The notes: a model not told the origin generated them from the letters alone. A DNA stretch of 64,000 nucleotides from Dolomedes plantarius (GCA_907164885.2 OU015490.1:225971054-226035053); one strand, 5' to 3'. Counted from the first letter of the stretch, positions 37,014 through 52,582 are shown. A program made the numbers and translations.

Positions 37014-38675
37014 CTCATATTCGAAATATTAGGACAATTACATTTTTTTACAAATTTAAAATATAGTTTGGTAATTTAATGTCTTTTAATGCAAATATGG
37101 AAACAATATTTTTATTAAGAACTTATTGTTGATTAAACTTATTTATTATCTTAAAATTAATATCATTTTTGAAAAGATTAATTGAATAAAAAAATTCTTT
37201 TCAAAAGTCAGAATATTTATTCTTGTGGTTCAAAATATTAGAATATTTCACATTAATTCTCCTTTAATTATCATCAATTCATAACTGGTGGCATCATTGA
37301 TTAAATTCAGACCATTTTATTTAAAATCAGTATTCTTTTTGCAGTTTGTTCGCTTTTTCGTCTTAAAATGGGTCGTGTGAGTGATATTCCTGAATCTATT
37401 AAACTTCGTATGGTTGATTTGTATCGGCACGGTAAAAATCAATGTTATATAGCGAATTATTTACATTGTTTGCAATCAAGCGTTAGTAAAATACTAACAC
37501 AATGTTCAAAAAATAGAAAATTTCGAAATAATCGCCGAAATTTCGGCTGAAAACCAAAAACATCTGCTAGAGATGACAGGAAACTGAAGTGTATAGTTAC
37601 GAAAAACCGTTTTAAAAGTGTGCGATTCTTGCACCGAAAATGGAAAGAAGAAGGAGTTGAAGTTTCTAAATCGACAACATTAAGACGTCTCCATAAATTT
37701 AAGTTTCAATCTCGTGTACCGAAAAAAAAACCTCTCATGACTGCAAAACAAAAGCATATAAGATTGAATTGGTGTAAATCAAGACGTTTATGGAGCGAAG
37801 AAGATTGGAAAAAAATATTATTTAGTGATGAAAGTATGTTTTGTGTTTCATATGGTAATCAAGGTATTCGAGTTTGGAGAATGAAGCAAGAAGCATTGGA
37901 TATAGAATGCCTTAAACATTCGGTAAAATTTGCTGCTAGTGTCATGGTTTGGTATTGCATGAGCGCAGAAGGACCTGGAAAGTTATGCATCGTCTACGAA
38001 AAGGTTAACTCTCAGATATATCAAGAAATTTTGGAATATTACATGATTCCATCATCAGAAGATTTATTTGAAGATGATTTCATCTTTCAACAAGATTTAG
38101 CGTCACCGCAAACCTCGGTGTCAACTAAGAATTGGTTCTGCCAACGTAAAATTAAGGTACTTCCTCGGCCACCAAACTCACCAGACATTTATCCCATTCA
38201 AAACTTATAGGGTATAATGAAGAAAAAACTCCAAGAAAATCCTCCTTCAAGTAAAACTGAGTTAGTGGCACGTATAAAGTCTATTTGAGTTAAGATTGAT
38301 ATGAATGTTTGTAATCACCTTGTATATAGTATGATAGATCGATTGTACGCTGTTATTAAAGCTAAGGGAATGCTACAAAATATTGACTACCATTTCCTTC
38401 ATATTCATAAGGTAATATTTTTGCGTAAAATAAAATATTCTACTATTTGAACCAATCTAAATTTTATTCTAATATTTTGATGTGTTTCAGAAAGCTGTTG
38501 TATACCTAATTTATTGTATTTTATATTTTGCAAATGTTAAAATCTTATCTAAACATTCCAGATTTAATTTATAAGAAATTTAATTGCATTTACTTAGTAT
38601 CAAAAATAAATAAATGGAAAATAATTTCTTTCTTATTACTTTTCTCAATTATTCTAATATTTTGAATCTAAGCTG
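37011..38675 (+). mobile_element. Tc1-like transposon, 1.67 kb, IR/DR type
   Basis: The left end is CAGCTCATATTCGAAATATT. The right end read on the other strand is CAGCTTAGATTCAAAATATT. TA flanks both. A second internal copy of TTCAAAATATTAGAAT lies about 210 bp in from each end (37220s and about 38465-38480, inverted), the IR/DR arrangement known from several Tc1-like families. The transposase fills the interior in one frame. Confidence 0.9.
37368..38450 (+). pseudogene. Tc1-like transposase (DD34E ancestry) with three in-frame stops
   Basis: One uninterrupted frame of about 361 codons starts MGRVSDIPESIKLRMVDLYR with paired helix-turn-helix domains. The first catalytic block is KKILFSDESMFCVSYG and the second is FIFQQDLASP. 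The third reads NSPDIYPIQNL-stop-GIMKKKL, 34 residues after the second Asp. Relatives have PIENLWG, so the catalytic Glu is Gln and the Trp is TAG (38208). Other stops are TGA at 37548 and TGA at 38286. No frameshift is present, so inactivation is by point changes and probably fairly recent. The ATG has the context and position expected downstream of the left IR. Confidence 0.92.
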
Positions 38676-39833
38676 TATATATATAAGGTGCAGAATTAAA
38701 GTGAACCTAATCTATAGAATAAATTTTTCATTATAGAAGTTAGAAAAGTAAACGAAACTCAATGGTTAATTAATACAGTTATTGAACTTAGAGAACTAAA
38801 TGTCAACGGGTTTACAATATTATCACCTTAAGGTATTCTAAGAATTAATGTAATTTTATTCAGTTTTATTATGAAATTATGGGGATTTATATGTTTTCCG
38901 AATGTAAAAATTAACCTTATATATTTTTTAACTTTTATATAATTTATGGTTATTTTAGAAATTAGATGATAATAATAATCCAATTAATAATCAAATAATC
39001 CAATCATTTAATAATCATTTTATATATGTTTTCGTGTATCCCCTAGTGTTTTGCATATTCGTTATTTATGAAATCGGAATACCCGTATCTAAGTATCTCA
39101 TTATGGTGATAAATATCTAATTATCCTTTACTTAATGCAATTACATATTCAGGAGAACTGAAATTTTCCGTTTGCATAACGAATTTAGATGATATTATTT
39201 TTCAATTATCATACTTCCAGAAAAGTTAATGTACTAAGTCAATAACAGATTTTCAGGTACTGCTAAAGTAGATTTTTACTATTTGCATTTATCAGTAAAT
39301 TTTTATCAACATTTAATTTATTTGATGAAATAATCATTCACATATTTAATTAAGAGTGTTTAATGCTAACGTAAGTTTTCAAAAAACAGGCGAGAAATAT
39401 TATTTGAGGGTTTCTTAAACTCTTAAGTTTGTTACTTTTACGTCAAATTGTAATGGTTCGAATCATGTAGATTTAAAGAAAAAGTTTTATTTTAGAATCA
39501 TAAGTGCAGTTGTACGATATGCGTTATTCCTGTAATATTTTTAATCTGGATGTAAATGCTACATATACGATTAAATTAAGATGTAGATATACATAATTTT
39601 ATTACATTCTGTGTGCAAAGATACATGTATTATTGATTGCATAGCAAGATCGGTCTTGTAATAAGGATCATGGATTTGAATTTATAAGAATAAATCGTTA
39701 AGTTACTTTTTGAGGCTATTTAATGGTATGTATTCAAAAATGTAAATAAAGAATTAATTTCGCACAGAATATTCGTCCTCAATAGCAAACATTTTCCTTG
39801 TTATGTAAGGTGAGACAAATACTGTAAAAGAAC

Positions 39834-39837
<4 letters not shown>
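38676..39837. other. AT-rich stretch, no feature recognised
   Basis: No identifiable gene or repeat. Confidence 0.5.
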
Positions 39838-39865
<28 letters not shown>

Positions 39866-39893
39866 TGTATGTATTAATTAGTGATTGTGTGTG
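39838..39893. repeat. (TATG)n and (GT)n microsatellites
   Basis: About eight GTAT units, followed after ~15 bp by a short GT run. Confidence 0.95.
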
Positions 39894-39909
39894 TGTGGGA
39901 TATAAACAT

Positions 39910-40388
39910 GTGTTACGTCCGAAGTCTTACCAATTACCAAAATGGCTGATCACTTCTAGCATTAGCAAAATCACTTGGCCTAAACCCGAAATAATCAACA
40001 ATTTATGACTACTTCCGACATTGGCAGGCCCATTCGCGATGCAGCCCACAATGAATGGCCAGTACACGAATAGTCCAAAAAACGTGGCCAAAGCTAGAAG
40101 TTTTCAGGAAATGGTTCATGCAATTACGGGACTTGATCATATCAGTTCTAACTGACATTATTAACACTTTGAAAATCACTTTAGTTTAGTCGAAGAAAAA
40201 AATGATCTCAAAGTGAAAGAGAAAAGGACAATTTTTCTTGGGCAATTCACAAACTGGCAATTGATTGTCAGGCGCTTCGCGAATGTCGATTATTTAAGGA
40301 TTTGGCCAAGTGACTTGGCCAAAGATGCAAGATGTGGCCAGCCATTTCTCGAATTTTCCAGATTTAGGATATTGGCCGTAACATATCG
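39910..40388. mobile_element. Possible non-autonomous TIR element
   Basis: The left edge has TGTTACGTCCGAAGTC...AAAATGGCTGATCAC. The right edge read on the other strand has TGTTACGGCCAATATC...AAATGGCTGGCCAC. The imperfect inverted repeats of ~45 bp bound ~480 bp with several TTGGCCA-like motifs. The target duplication is unclear. A 129-codon frame at 40213-40602 runs across the right edge and looks incidental. Confidence 0.45.
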
Positions 40389-40389
40389 T

Positions 40390-43300
40390 ACCCGGGTAAG
40401 AAAAGAGACACAAGTCAAAAATGGAAATTTGGAAGTTATATCATTGAAAAATATGAAGTACCCCATCGTGCATGAAAAGCGACACATCTCTATCTCGCAT
40501 TCTCCTTCTCTCTATCTCCATCTCTACAATTTTCCATCTTTAATTCTAGACTTTGTTTTACTCCTTCTATGGAAGTGTTTGATGTCGAAAACCTTCAACT
40601 GAGTTTTTGGATAATTCTAGATATTGGACATCTATTTTTTCTTTAAAATTCCATATCTTTTTTAAAATTTTCTGAATGTTATCATACATTCTAACGGTTG
40701 ATTAATGAAAACTTTTCTGAGTTTTAGGAAAAATGGAAGAATAACATGATGCTATCAGTGAATTGTTAGGAACTATTCAGTAATATTCACCGTTTGATTT
40801 TCAGACTTGAACATCGTAGTTGGAAAGAAAGAAAAGTTTGAAAACAAAAATAGCAGATATTTCAGATTACTTTGGGAGAGTCATTAACATAAAAGGGAAA
40901 TATCACAATGTTTCCATTCTAATATAGAATATACTTGAGACCAGTTTCAAAATAAAAACTACTTAATGTTTCAAATGTGAATCTCAATGTATGCCTTGGC
41001 AATTAATAGACATTCATAACAGTTTTTGAACTGTAGTAACCAGCTCATTTAAAGTGGTATAGGACTTAGGAGGGAAATCCCTATTGTGAGTGATTCTTAG
41101 TCACACAACACTCACCGTCGAACATTTCAATGGACTGACAAGAGGAGAGGAAAAAGGATTTTTAAAATTTTGTAAGAAATAAGTAAGTTTTAGAACAAAG
41201 CGCCCATTTACAAGAGTGAAAGCATGAAGACGAAAAAGTAAAGAAACTAAGGATGTTTGGAATGAATGGATCAAGATTAAATAACGTGAGAATGAAACTG
41301 TATGGTTTATTGGAGTATACGCAAACATATCGTAACAAAATATAATATTCGTAGATGGCAATGAGTGACAGCGTTTAACATGTCAGAATGCATCAGATTC
41401 AAACTTGGCAATTATGGTCATCGTGATGTAATCCTGCAATCCTTGCTAGAGTCCGACAATGGACAGTGCGATAATTAGTAGCAAACGCAAGCAACACTTC
41501 CTCAATTCTACAATTAATTAATAAGGAGGGCTAAATGTTTTGAACTACCTAATAGTTCATCGTGAACAATTAAGTAGTAATCGATGATCTAATAAGTAGT
41601 TCGTAACATGCAGCCATTCTTATTAAGTTACTGTGGAGTTAAGTTTTGAGTTTTCTTACAAACAAGGCTTCCATTAGTCACAATTAGTAGCAAATTCTTA
41701 ATTGCCAACAAAAGATCTTTAATCATTTTTAAAGATAAGCATAACTATCTCAAAATTGTGACCGGACGAATCAAAACTTCTTATGCCCTTTCAACGGAGC
41801 AATTTCAAAATTCAGAAAACCAGTTATGGTCATGGAGATAGTTAAATGGGCTTAGTAGTCTTTCATGTTTCCCAGGCAGGAACCTTAGTAACTATAATAT
41901 TTCCGAAAAATGAAAGAACCACAGCATGGAAAGCTTTCCTTTAGAGACGTTCTCCAAGCTAGAGGGATTTTATAGTGTGTGGCTCAGTTCACTAAACGTT
42001 AAACTTAACTCTTACTAGTAGAAACTAACTGAACCACACTGCAATTATGGGATAAAAGATTCTAACTAAAAGAGATAACAGCTCATAAGGTCGCTGGGGT
42101 TTTCCTATGACTGTATTCTGGATACTAAGAATTCAATGTTCAACAGTTTGAAAACCTTCAATGATGACAACTTGACAGTGCTCAAACTTGTTAATGATGA
42201 CAAGCATGTTGAAAAAACTGACTTTATTGAAAGGCGAAAACTCAGCTGATACAAGGCAATGTTTAGATACTCACGCGGAAGAATGTCGGCATTTCAAAAC
42301 TTGAAAACTTTAAGAAGCATTCCAACAGAAATTGGCATGAAAGGTGCTCTCGCAGTACATCATTACAATCCATAGAACGGAAAGCAAAAAAGCACGACAC
42401 TCCTCCCTACACGACTGCATACAACTGATTAGATCATGGGAAGGAAGTTTAGCGATAGCAAAAACTACAGCAGTATCGCCATCTAGTGACAATTAAACGA
42501 GTTATTTAAACTTCTACACAAAAGAAACGCAAAAGTAAAAAAATCAAAATCCAACATATAGTCTAACATCATTGAAAAATAGGTTCACAGATGGTATCTA
42601 CTACTTTCTAGATAAGCTATAAATTTGGGAAGAACATACTGTTGTAAGAGTTTTTGCAACTTATCAATATGATGCCATTATAATTTATATACGATCTTCG
42701 TATACATGAAGGAAGCATGAGCCGTCAAGAGCAAGTTCATTGTAAAGCTTAAATTTTCCTCTTTCGGTATAAAAAAAAATATTCAATCGGTGAGACTTTG
42801 TTTAAATTATTTTGTGAAAAAAACAAGTCTGCCTAATTGATGTGTGAAGGAGGACGTGATCAACATTGAAAGATTTGATATGCTAGCATTAATTTTCGAG
42901 AAGGTTAATTTTGTCGGTATACATTTTCTGAAAATTTCCATTTCACAAATTTACTTGTATTTCTATCTGCAACTTGTTTAACAATAAAAAAAATCTTTAG
43001 TGACAAACTAAATTTTATATTCATCTTTTGAAACAAATGAGTTACTCATTGGCTTCCTTAGATAAAAATAACCTGTCTTATTTTAAATGAAACAACAAAG
43101 ATTTCCAGTAATAACCTTTGTCAACGTATTATGTCAATCCGGCTTACGATGATGTCATGCAACTGTATATATCCCCCCCCCCCTATTCCATGGAGGGAGA
43201 TTTTATTTCTATTCATTTTCGAAAATGTGATTTCACAGTGCAAAATTTGAATTTGAAAAAATTCCTTGAATAAATGAGAGTTTTTGTCTTTTCCAATTCC

Positions 43301-44274
43301 TTTCTTTAAAGACGCAATTTAAATTTCTCTGATTGCATATTAAAAGTAATGCCCACATTGTTTGAAACGGCGTTAAAAGGAAAACAAAACAAAACATTTA
43401 AATGCTAATAAAACGAACGCAAGTTTTAGGAGTTTATGAATTTTGTCTTGAATATTCAAACAACAATTATATTCTTTAAAGCAGGCCTGGGCGAGTATTT
43501 CTGAGAATGAAGGATTCGCAGCAAGATGAAAAATGCATTTTAGAGAGTAACAGAAAAAGTAAGCTTTCTGCGATAAATTTAAGAGAGAAGTAAATTACGT
43601 GACGCCATTAGAATGTTTATTCCAGGATTAGAGAATTTTTTTATAGATTACGTCAATAAAGCTAAAATAGCTAATTATGAGTGTAATAACTAATGGCAAC
43701 CGTCACACACAATTGAATTTCATTTCCGCCATTTCGCTTGAAACATGATGCGAAGTTTTCGAAATTTCGTCAGCTTTTGTTTTATCGGTTTACATAATTT
43801 TGGTCGGATTAATTAGTACTTCGCATTTTTATTCTCTTTAAGTGAGACTTTTTTCCAAAATAACTTTTTCCCCTTTTAATATAATCATAAACCTTTAACG
43901 AGAGTCTCCGACAGCTTATAGGAAACGAAACATGCAAAGTTGCTGAGGAATTCCCAATAATTGGTAATTAAAATTCTTTCCTCCCTTATGACTAAGTTTG
44001 GAAATTTTCAGACCCAGACTTCATTTTATCAGAATCTTATGAATTACGTATCTTGTGATACCTTATACCTGAATAGGATATTTTTAGTACAATGTGATCC
44101 TTCTTTGGAGACCATATGATTTGTTTCGAAATATTCACAATATCGGTGTTGAAAAGACAAAAGCTCTAGGAACGAGTTACCTGATTAGATAATTGCAATT
44201 TATACCAATTGAAAATATATTAATCTAAGAAATCATTTGTGGTGGACTAACCAGTTAAATGACTTTCAGATGGC

Positions 44275-44277
<3 letters not shown>
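40390..44277. other. Unassigned AT-rich sequence, presumed intronic
   Basis: I found no gene, SINE or TIR pair in about 3.9 kb. Minor items are a C12 run near 43171-43182 and a possible hAT-type end (CAGGCCTGGGCGAG) at about 43482 without a detected partner. Confidence 0.45.

Positions 44278-44320
<43 letters not shown>
44278..44320. repeat. (TA)n microsatellite
   Basis: About 43 bp of pure TA. Confidence 0.97.
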
Positions 44321-44321
<1 letters not shown>

Positions 44322-45180
44322 CTTATGATGAAAATGAGTTAATTACTAGACAAAACTTTTTCAGTTGAAACATCACGTGGATGGAAGTGTCGAAGTAATT
44401 TACTGTCCTAACATTGTGGATGTTTATAATAGATCCCGTAATATATTATGATAATTTAACTATGCACCCAATGGTAAAAATTAGTTACGTTTTATATATT
44501 TATAAATTTACATCATCATATTATCTAATAAGATTACAATAAACCAGATCCTTAAACTATGTACACACAAAATATTTTGTGTACGATATTTTAATTTAAC
44601 CATATATTTTTAAATTATGCGGAGTAACTCAGTATAATAAGTATTTAAATCTTAAATTGAAAATGTGTATGCTAAATTTATAGTAAAATAATGATCTCAA
44701 AATTAAATATCACTTAACCTGATATATAATAATTCTTAACGATTCTTGGAAAACTCATTATAGTTCGTTAAATTTCAGTTTTAATTACCTTCCTCATAAT
44801 GCTTGTAATGAATAGGAAAAACAAGCAATTATTATCAGAATTAAAACCTAACTAACGATAAAATACCTGTTACTTGAAGCTGGAGAAAAGAAAGAAATTT
44901 TTAGTAATATATTTAACAGGATATGCGTGTGACAAATGCTATCATCGGAGACATTTTGAGTTGAGGCCAGATACTGACTTACTTCCCAAGATTAAATCAT
45001 ATAATTAATTTCAATTTTTCATTTATAAACAGGTGGTTACAATAGTTATTTTCTATTGTGCTGTATAATTACATAAGAAATTATAGCATTTCATTTAAAA
45101 TTAGTGGTAGCAAGTTTTTTAAGTTAATGTCATAAACTTTGCTCTGATGTAACTTAACCATGATTTTCTTTCTTTTCTAG
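44321..45180. other. AT-rich stretch upstream of candidate exon
   Basis: No features other than the polypyrimidine acceptor tract TTTCTTTCTTTTCTAG at its right end. Confidence 0.5.
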
Positions 45181-45233
45181 AAAGTTTACGTGATGATACC
45201 TACACAGAACTGCAGCTGAAACTTAATGATTAT
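45181..45233 (+). CDS. Candidate host micro-exon 2, unknown gene
   Basis: A strong acceptor (TTTCTTTTCTAG) precedes it and a consensus donor (GTGAGT) follows. Two of three frames contain stops. The only open one uses two bases (AA) from an upstream phase-1 exon and reads SLRDDTYTELQLKLNDY, ending exactly at a codon boundary (phase 0). The exon at 14895-14950 ends in phase 1 with G, which completes GAA. The sequence predicts an amphipathic, Leu-containing helical segment. I do not recognise the family. Codon usage is less AT-biased than the flanks, which supports a selected exon. Confidence 0.55.
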
Positions 45234-45297
45234 GTGAGTATTTTTCCTCTCTATTTAAATATTATTTTGCTCCATTATATCATTTTTAATTTTTAAA

Positions 45298-45316
45298 TTA
45301 TATATATATATATATA
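45298..45316. repeat. Short (TA)n
   Basis: TA repeat at the left edge of a MITE. Confidence 0.9.
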
Positions 45317-45466
45317 CAGTGCTAGATTTCTAGAAATAGAGGTGCCGGAACGGTAACCTTCCGGGGTGTGTCTGGGGGGGGGGGGGGGATTCCAAATTAT
45401 TGATAAATAGAGGTACCTAAAGAGAGGTACCGGAACGCCGTCCGGAGCGTTCCGCCTCAAATCTAG
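45317..45466. mobile_element. hAT-like MITE, degenerate
   Basis: It starts CAGTGCTAGATTTCTAGAAA and contains GAGGTGCCGGAACGG. The right end on the other strand reads TCTAGATTTGAGGCGGAACG. CAGTGCTAGATTT-type ends with GAGGTGCCGG are typical of hAT-superfamily MITEs. A G15 run lies in the middle, and the right terminus lacks the outermost CAGTG. TA repeat abuts both sides. Confidence 0.6.
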
Positions 45467-46319
<853 letters not shown>

Positions 46320-46323
46320 ATAT

Positions 46324-46340
46324 TGGCGCCAGAAGTGCGA
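46324..46340 (+). promoter_or_regulatory. Primer binding site (PBS)
   Basis: TGGCGCCAGAAGTGCGA lies four bases after the 5' LTR. TGGCGCC is a common start of tRNA-3'-end-complementary PBS sequences in Gypsy-type elements. The priming tRNA was not determined. Confidence 0.7.
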
Positions 46341-46395
46341 TACGTGACGCCCAAGTGCGAGAAGTGACGCCCAAGTGCGATAAGTGATCCCACAA
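46333..46395 (+). repeat. Three 20-bp leader repeats
   Basis: AAGTGCGATACGTGACGCCC, AAGTGCGAGAAGTGACGCCC and AAGTGCGATAAGTGATCCC follow one another directly downstream of the PBS in the untranslated leader. The first unit overlaps the PBS. Confidence 0.85.
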
Positions 46396-46610
46396 AGTGA
46401 GAAGTGTGGTGAGTGACGTCCATTGAAGCGACTTTGTGTGAGTTAAAAGTTTTGTGAACGCGAGTGAAAGCGTGAAGTGCCACGAACGGTACGAATTGTT
46501 AAGTGAGACATTTGTGACATTTGCAAATTTAAAATTGTGAAACCGAGTTGAAATTGTGCCCCGGATTGAACGGATAAAACACAGAATCTTACGTGTGAAG
46601 AATTTCTAAG

Positions 46611-47963
46611 ATGGCATATCTGGAGCAAGCGAGAATAATAGACCTGGTGACTTTAGTAGACGAACTGTGCCTAGAGGTCCCAGATAAACCAGAGGTTGAG
46701 CAATTAATCGCCCTGGTTAAAACATCAGATTGTGACGATGTTTACATCGAAAACCTTCTTAATTCGATTAAGGAAGAGAGGGAAGAACGAGAATCCGAGA
46801 AACAGAGGCTGGAGAAAATCGCAGCCGAGAGAGTTGAGTTCGAGCGTAGAATGGCAGCCCAGGAGATTGAGTTTCAACTCAAGTTGGCTGAGATTGAACG
46901 CAGACTGGTAGGAATACCAGCGAAAGATGTAAGTGCGTGGAGTGACAGTAACAGCGAGAGTAGCTTGTCGAAAATTGATGTTTCTGTGCAAATAGAGTCG
47001 CCTAAAATAGACTCGGATAGTGTGTCTATACTTAGTATGGACAAAGGTGCAGATAATTATGGGTGCCGTCAAGAGAGATATTTTCGTGCATCTGTTGTTT
47101 TCTCGGGAGTGAATCGACAAAGTGAGGAAGAAAAGCGCTCAGACGATCACCGAGAATATTTCCAAGCCGAAAAGACGAGCTTATCAGTAAACACCCCGAG
47201 TTCCGACACCCCAAAGTTCATCGAACTTCCAGAATCATCCCTCGCGGACCCCAGCGAGAACGGCGATAGCCTGCTGAAATTTGAAACCAGTACGAAGGGT
47301 GCAGAGGCTCCCCCAAAATTTGAAGGCAACAGAGCAGAAGGGGGCGAAATGACCGCAACCTCTAAGAGAGTCATAAAGCTGTCATCCAATTTCACCGGCG
47401 GTGCGACAGAGGAGAAAAGGCTTGCAAATTTTCCAGTGCTTGCTATGGAAGGGTTCATTGAACTTGCGACACCACCTCAAGTGTCCCAGGGAGCGGAAAA
47501 GATTTCTTTAGGGGTAAACGATAGTTGCTATGTTTGGAAGGAGGAGGAGGAAAGAAAAATTTGTGGTTTTGAGGTAATAGAAGGAATTTCTTTGGATGCT
47601 GCAAGTAAAATTAATGCTAAGGAGAGAGGAGGAAGAGTGATTCGTAGTGAATGGGAACGACGTAGTGTAAAGGCCATAGATTCCGAAATGTCAGCAAGTT
47701 TGAGTGAAGGATCTTCGGAAATGGTTGTGAAATTTTGCTCTGAGTCTGCAAAATGCGTCCCAGACTCGAAAGTGTTGAACCGATATACTCAAGAGTATAA
47801 AATAGTGTTGGTTATCATACTTCAAACTTCTTCGGATTTTGGAAATCCACCTAAAGAGTGTGCTCAGCTTGTGATCGGGAAGTGTGTGAGAAGAAAGTGT
47901 CATCAGTTAAGTGTCGTAAAGGGCGATATGGTATGCAAGGGTTGTGTTTGGCCCTATTGGTAG
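46611..47963 (+). CDS. Gag-like protein of the LTR element, 450 aa
   Basis: The frame opens MAYLEQARIIDLVTLVDELC and has an acidic helical N-terminal segment (1-50). A charged coiled-coil (about 52-98) follows, rich in E/R/K and ending in AEIERRL. This layout resembles the Gag N-terminus of arachnid Gypsy elements. Residues 105-400 are Ser/Glu-rich with no recognisable fold. The C-terminus has five Cys (CAQLVIGKCVRRKC ... CKGC), but not the CCHC zinc-knuckle spacing. It is intact, unlike every transposase in the window, and lies ~290 bp after the PBS. After the stop the remaining ~400 bp to the 3' LTR are non-coding. Gag function is inferred from position and N-terminal features only. Confidence 0.7.
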   Translation: MAYLEQARIIDLVTLVDELCLEVPDKPEVEQLIALVKTSDCDDVYIENLLNSIKEEREERESEKQRLEKIAAERVEFERRMAAQEIEFQLKLAEIERRLVGIPAKDVSAWSDSNSESSLSKIDVSVQIESPKIDSDSVSILSMDKGADNYGCRQERYFRASVVFSGVNRQSEEEKRSDDHREYFQAEKTSLSVNTPSSDTPKFIELPESSLADPSENGDSLLKFETSTKGAEAPPKFEGNRAEGGEMTATSKRVIKLSSNFTGGATEEKRLANFPVLAMEGFIELATPPQVSQGAEKISLGVNDSCYVWKEEEERKICGFEVIEGISLDAASKINAKERGGRVIRSEWERRSVKAIDSEMSASLSEGSSEMVVKFCSESAKCVPDSKVLNRYTQEYKIVLVIILQTSSDFGNPPKECAQLVIGKCVRRKCHQLSVVKGDMVCKGCVWPYW

Positions 47964-48368
47964 CCCTAAGTGTCACCGATGTACGGAAGACTAAGTGTTT
48001 TGTTTGTGAGTGCATGTTTGATAGCGCCATGACTTAAGTGACAAGATACGCATTTAAACACAAACTTGGTGTGACCGAGTGTATCATTAGTGTTTTGAAC
48101 AAATTAAGTGTTACAGTTAAAGATGAATTGTGCATCGTAATTTAAACGTGGTGTACCTGTGTTTTTTGTGTAAATATTACAGTGAACTGTAGTCCACTGG
48201 CTCAGACTAGACTTTCAGAAAAGAGCCATGACCGACTGTAAACGACATATTACTTTCTTTTTATTTCATTGTTTTGTTTCGTTTGTGCTCTTTTATGTGA
48301 TTAAAAACTGATGATGACGAGGCATAACGCTGCCGAGGACGTCAGCAATTGTCAAGACGGCCGAGCTA

Positions 48369-48941
48369 TGGGGATTGTATTATCCCAGGGCTCCGGCTAT
48401 GAGCAGTATGCCGCCGCGTACGTTATGCGACGACAGCGCTTCCAGAATTCCTAGAGATGAACTGGGAGAAAATGTTTAGGGGGGGATAAGCTTTGGAGGC
48501 GACGAAGGGCAGAGGCTCTCGTGCGCTAGTGTCAAAGGACGGTGCTCCTAAGCGAGAACGGGGAAAGAGACCCCGGAGATTGGGCCTAGCTTGTAGCTAC
48601 GGGCCGCAGGGAAGCGATATTGAGCTCCCGTGCTGTAGAAGTCTCAGTGACTTCAGGAAGACCAAGTTGGTTGAGTGCTTGGCAAATCTAGTTGAAGGAG
48701 TCGAGTGACTTCAGAAGTCCAAGCGTTAGAGTTCTTGGCAATACTGTTATTACCTTAAAAGGTCAACTACTATATGTTAAATGTTATGAGTGTGAATTAT
48801 GGTGTCAAGTAAATAAATGTCTATTGTTATTGTTAGTGAGAGACTATTCATGAGTCATCCTGAGTGTATGTATTAAATGTGGGGTGCTAGATTGGTTATA
48901 GCAGACGACTAGTTTAGCCCAATCTAAAGGAGGCATCCCAC
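48369..48941 (+). repeat. 3' LTR
   Basis: Same length and, by eye, same sequence as the 5' LTR. It is preceded by AAGACGGCCGAGCTA; a purine tract is weak. (TA)n follows immediately. Confidence 0.92.
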
Positions 48942-49843
<902 letters not shown>

Positions 49844-49856
49844 TATATATATATAC

Positions 49857-51665
<1,809 letters not shown>

Positions 51666-51822
51666 AGTGTTGTTTATAATCAAGTTTTGAGTTACATAAT
51701 AGAGTTAATTTGTAATTTTATTTTATCATTTGTATACTGTCTATATACTTTTAAATACCCGTAAATAAAATTACTTAGATTTTACACTGACTTAAACCAT
51801 GACCATTAAACTTATTGACCAT

Positions 51823-52080
51823 GAAAAAATCAGGGCTCTGAATATGGAATAAGCTGTTAACGGCTTGTGTGACTTCAGGATTGCTTCAAAAGTGCCTTCT
51901 GCCGACATTCTTTTTCAAAGCCGAAAACAATTGGAAGTCACTGGGTGCGAGATCAGGACTGTATGGCGATAGTGAAGGCGCTTCCAACAAAAAATTGCGA
52001 TATGATTTTACGTTGCCGTCGCCGAGTAACTGCTCTTCCGTTAACTGTTTCTTCCGTATGCAGAGCCCTGATTTTTTTTC
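51823..52080. repeat. ~43-bp inverted repeat around a mariner remnant
   Basis: AAAAAATCAGGGCTCTG at 51825 is repeated in inverted orientation at 52062-52078. The similarity extends inward through GTTAACGG on both arms (51823-51866 and 52037-52080). Confidence 0.65.
51886..51972 (-). pseudogene. Mariner transposase motif remnant (DD34D-type)
   Basis: The minus strand reads SPYSPDLAPSDFQLFSALKK then NVGRRHF, the last catalytic block and following helix of DD34D mariner transposases. The preceding residues do not match a mariner, so the fragment is chimeric or truncated on its N-terminal side. Confidence 0.65.
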
Positions 52081-52159
52081 CCTGGAGAGCTTTTTGAAGC
52101 TTATAAAGCGGTATGAAAAATGTCTCACCGTACTTGGTACTTATGTGCAAAAATAAAGT

Positions 52160-52560
52160 TACGGCTTATCTTTAATGTTTCATTATATTTTTTGTCTTTC
52201 ATACACACCTCTGTCCACAGTCGGCAAGAGAAACTTATTTTTGGACTCACCCTTATATCGGACGTACTCTGTTGCCACTTCAGATTCTCGTTTAACAAAG
52301 GTTGTGCTGTATCTCATGAGACAGTGTACAAATTTAATTGTAGGCAATGTCTTATAGGAAGAAATGTTTATTATTTCATCACTTTCTAATGTATGTTTTT
52401 TCTCCATTCTCTTCTTAATGATCCCACATAAATTTTCTGTTTCAAACACATATTTCGTAACCTTTTTTTTAACAATTAATTTTTTTTAATATTTGTGATT
52501 GAATTTCATTTTTCTCGGGAGTATCAGGGAGAATTCTACACTTGCCAAATTTTCGTCCAC
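52160..52560. other. Unassigned sequence
   Basis: Overlapping short open frames are present on both strands (52120-52449). None is recognised. Confidence 0.35.
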
Positions 52561-52582
52561 CTCTTTTCTACCAGAGGCACGG

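Noticed and set aside
43471..43520. hAT element end (CAGGCCTGGGCGAG)
   Set aside because: No inverted partner or 8-bp duplication was found nearby.
46725..47458. Minus-strand frames opposite the Gag-like gene
   Set aside because: They are shadows of the 450-codon plus-strand frame.
48300..48345. Hammerhead-like CTGATGA in the LTR element's 3' non-coding part
   Set aside because: CTGATGA is followed by no GAAA core and no plausible stem II.
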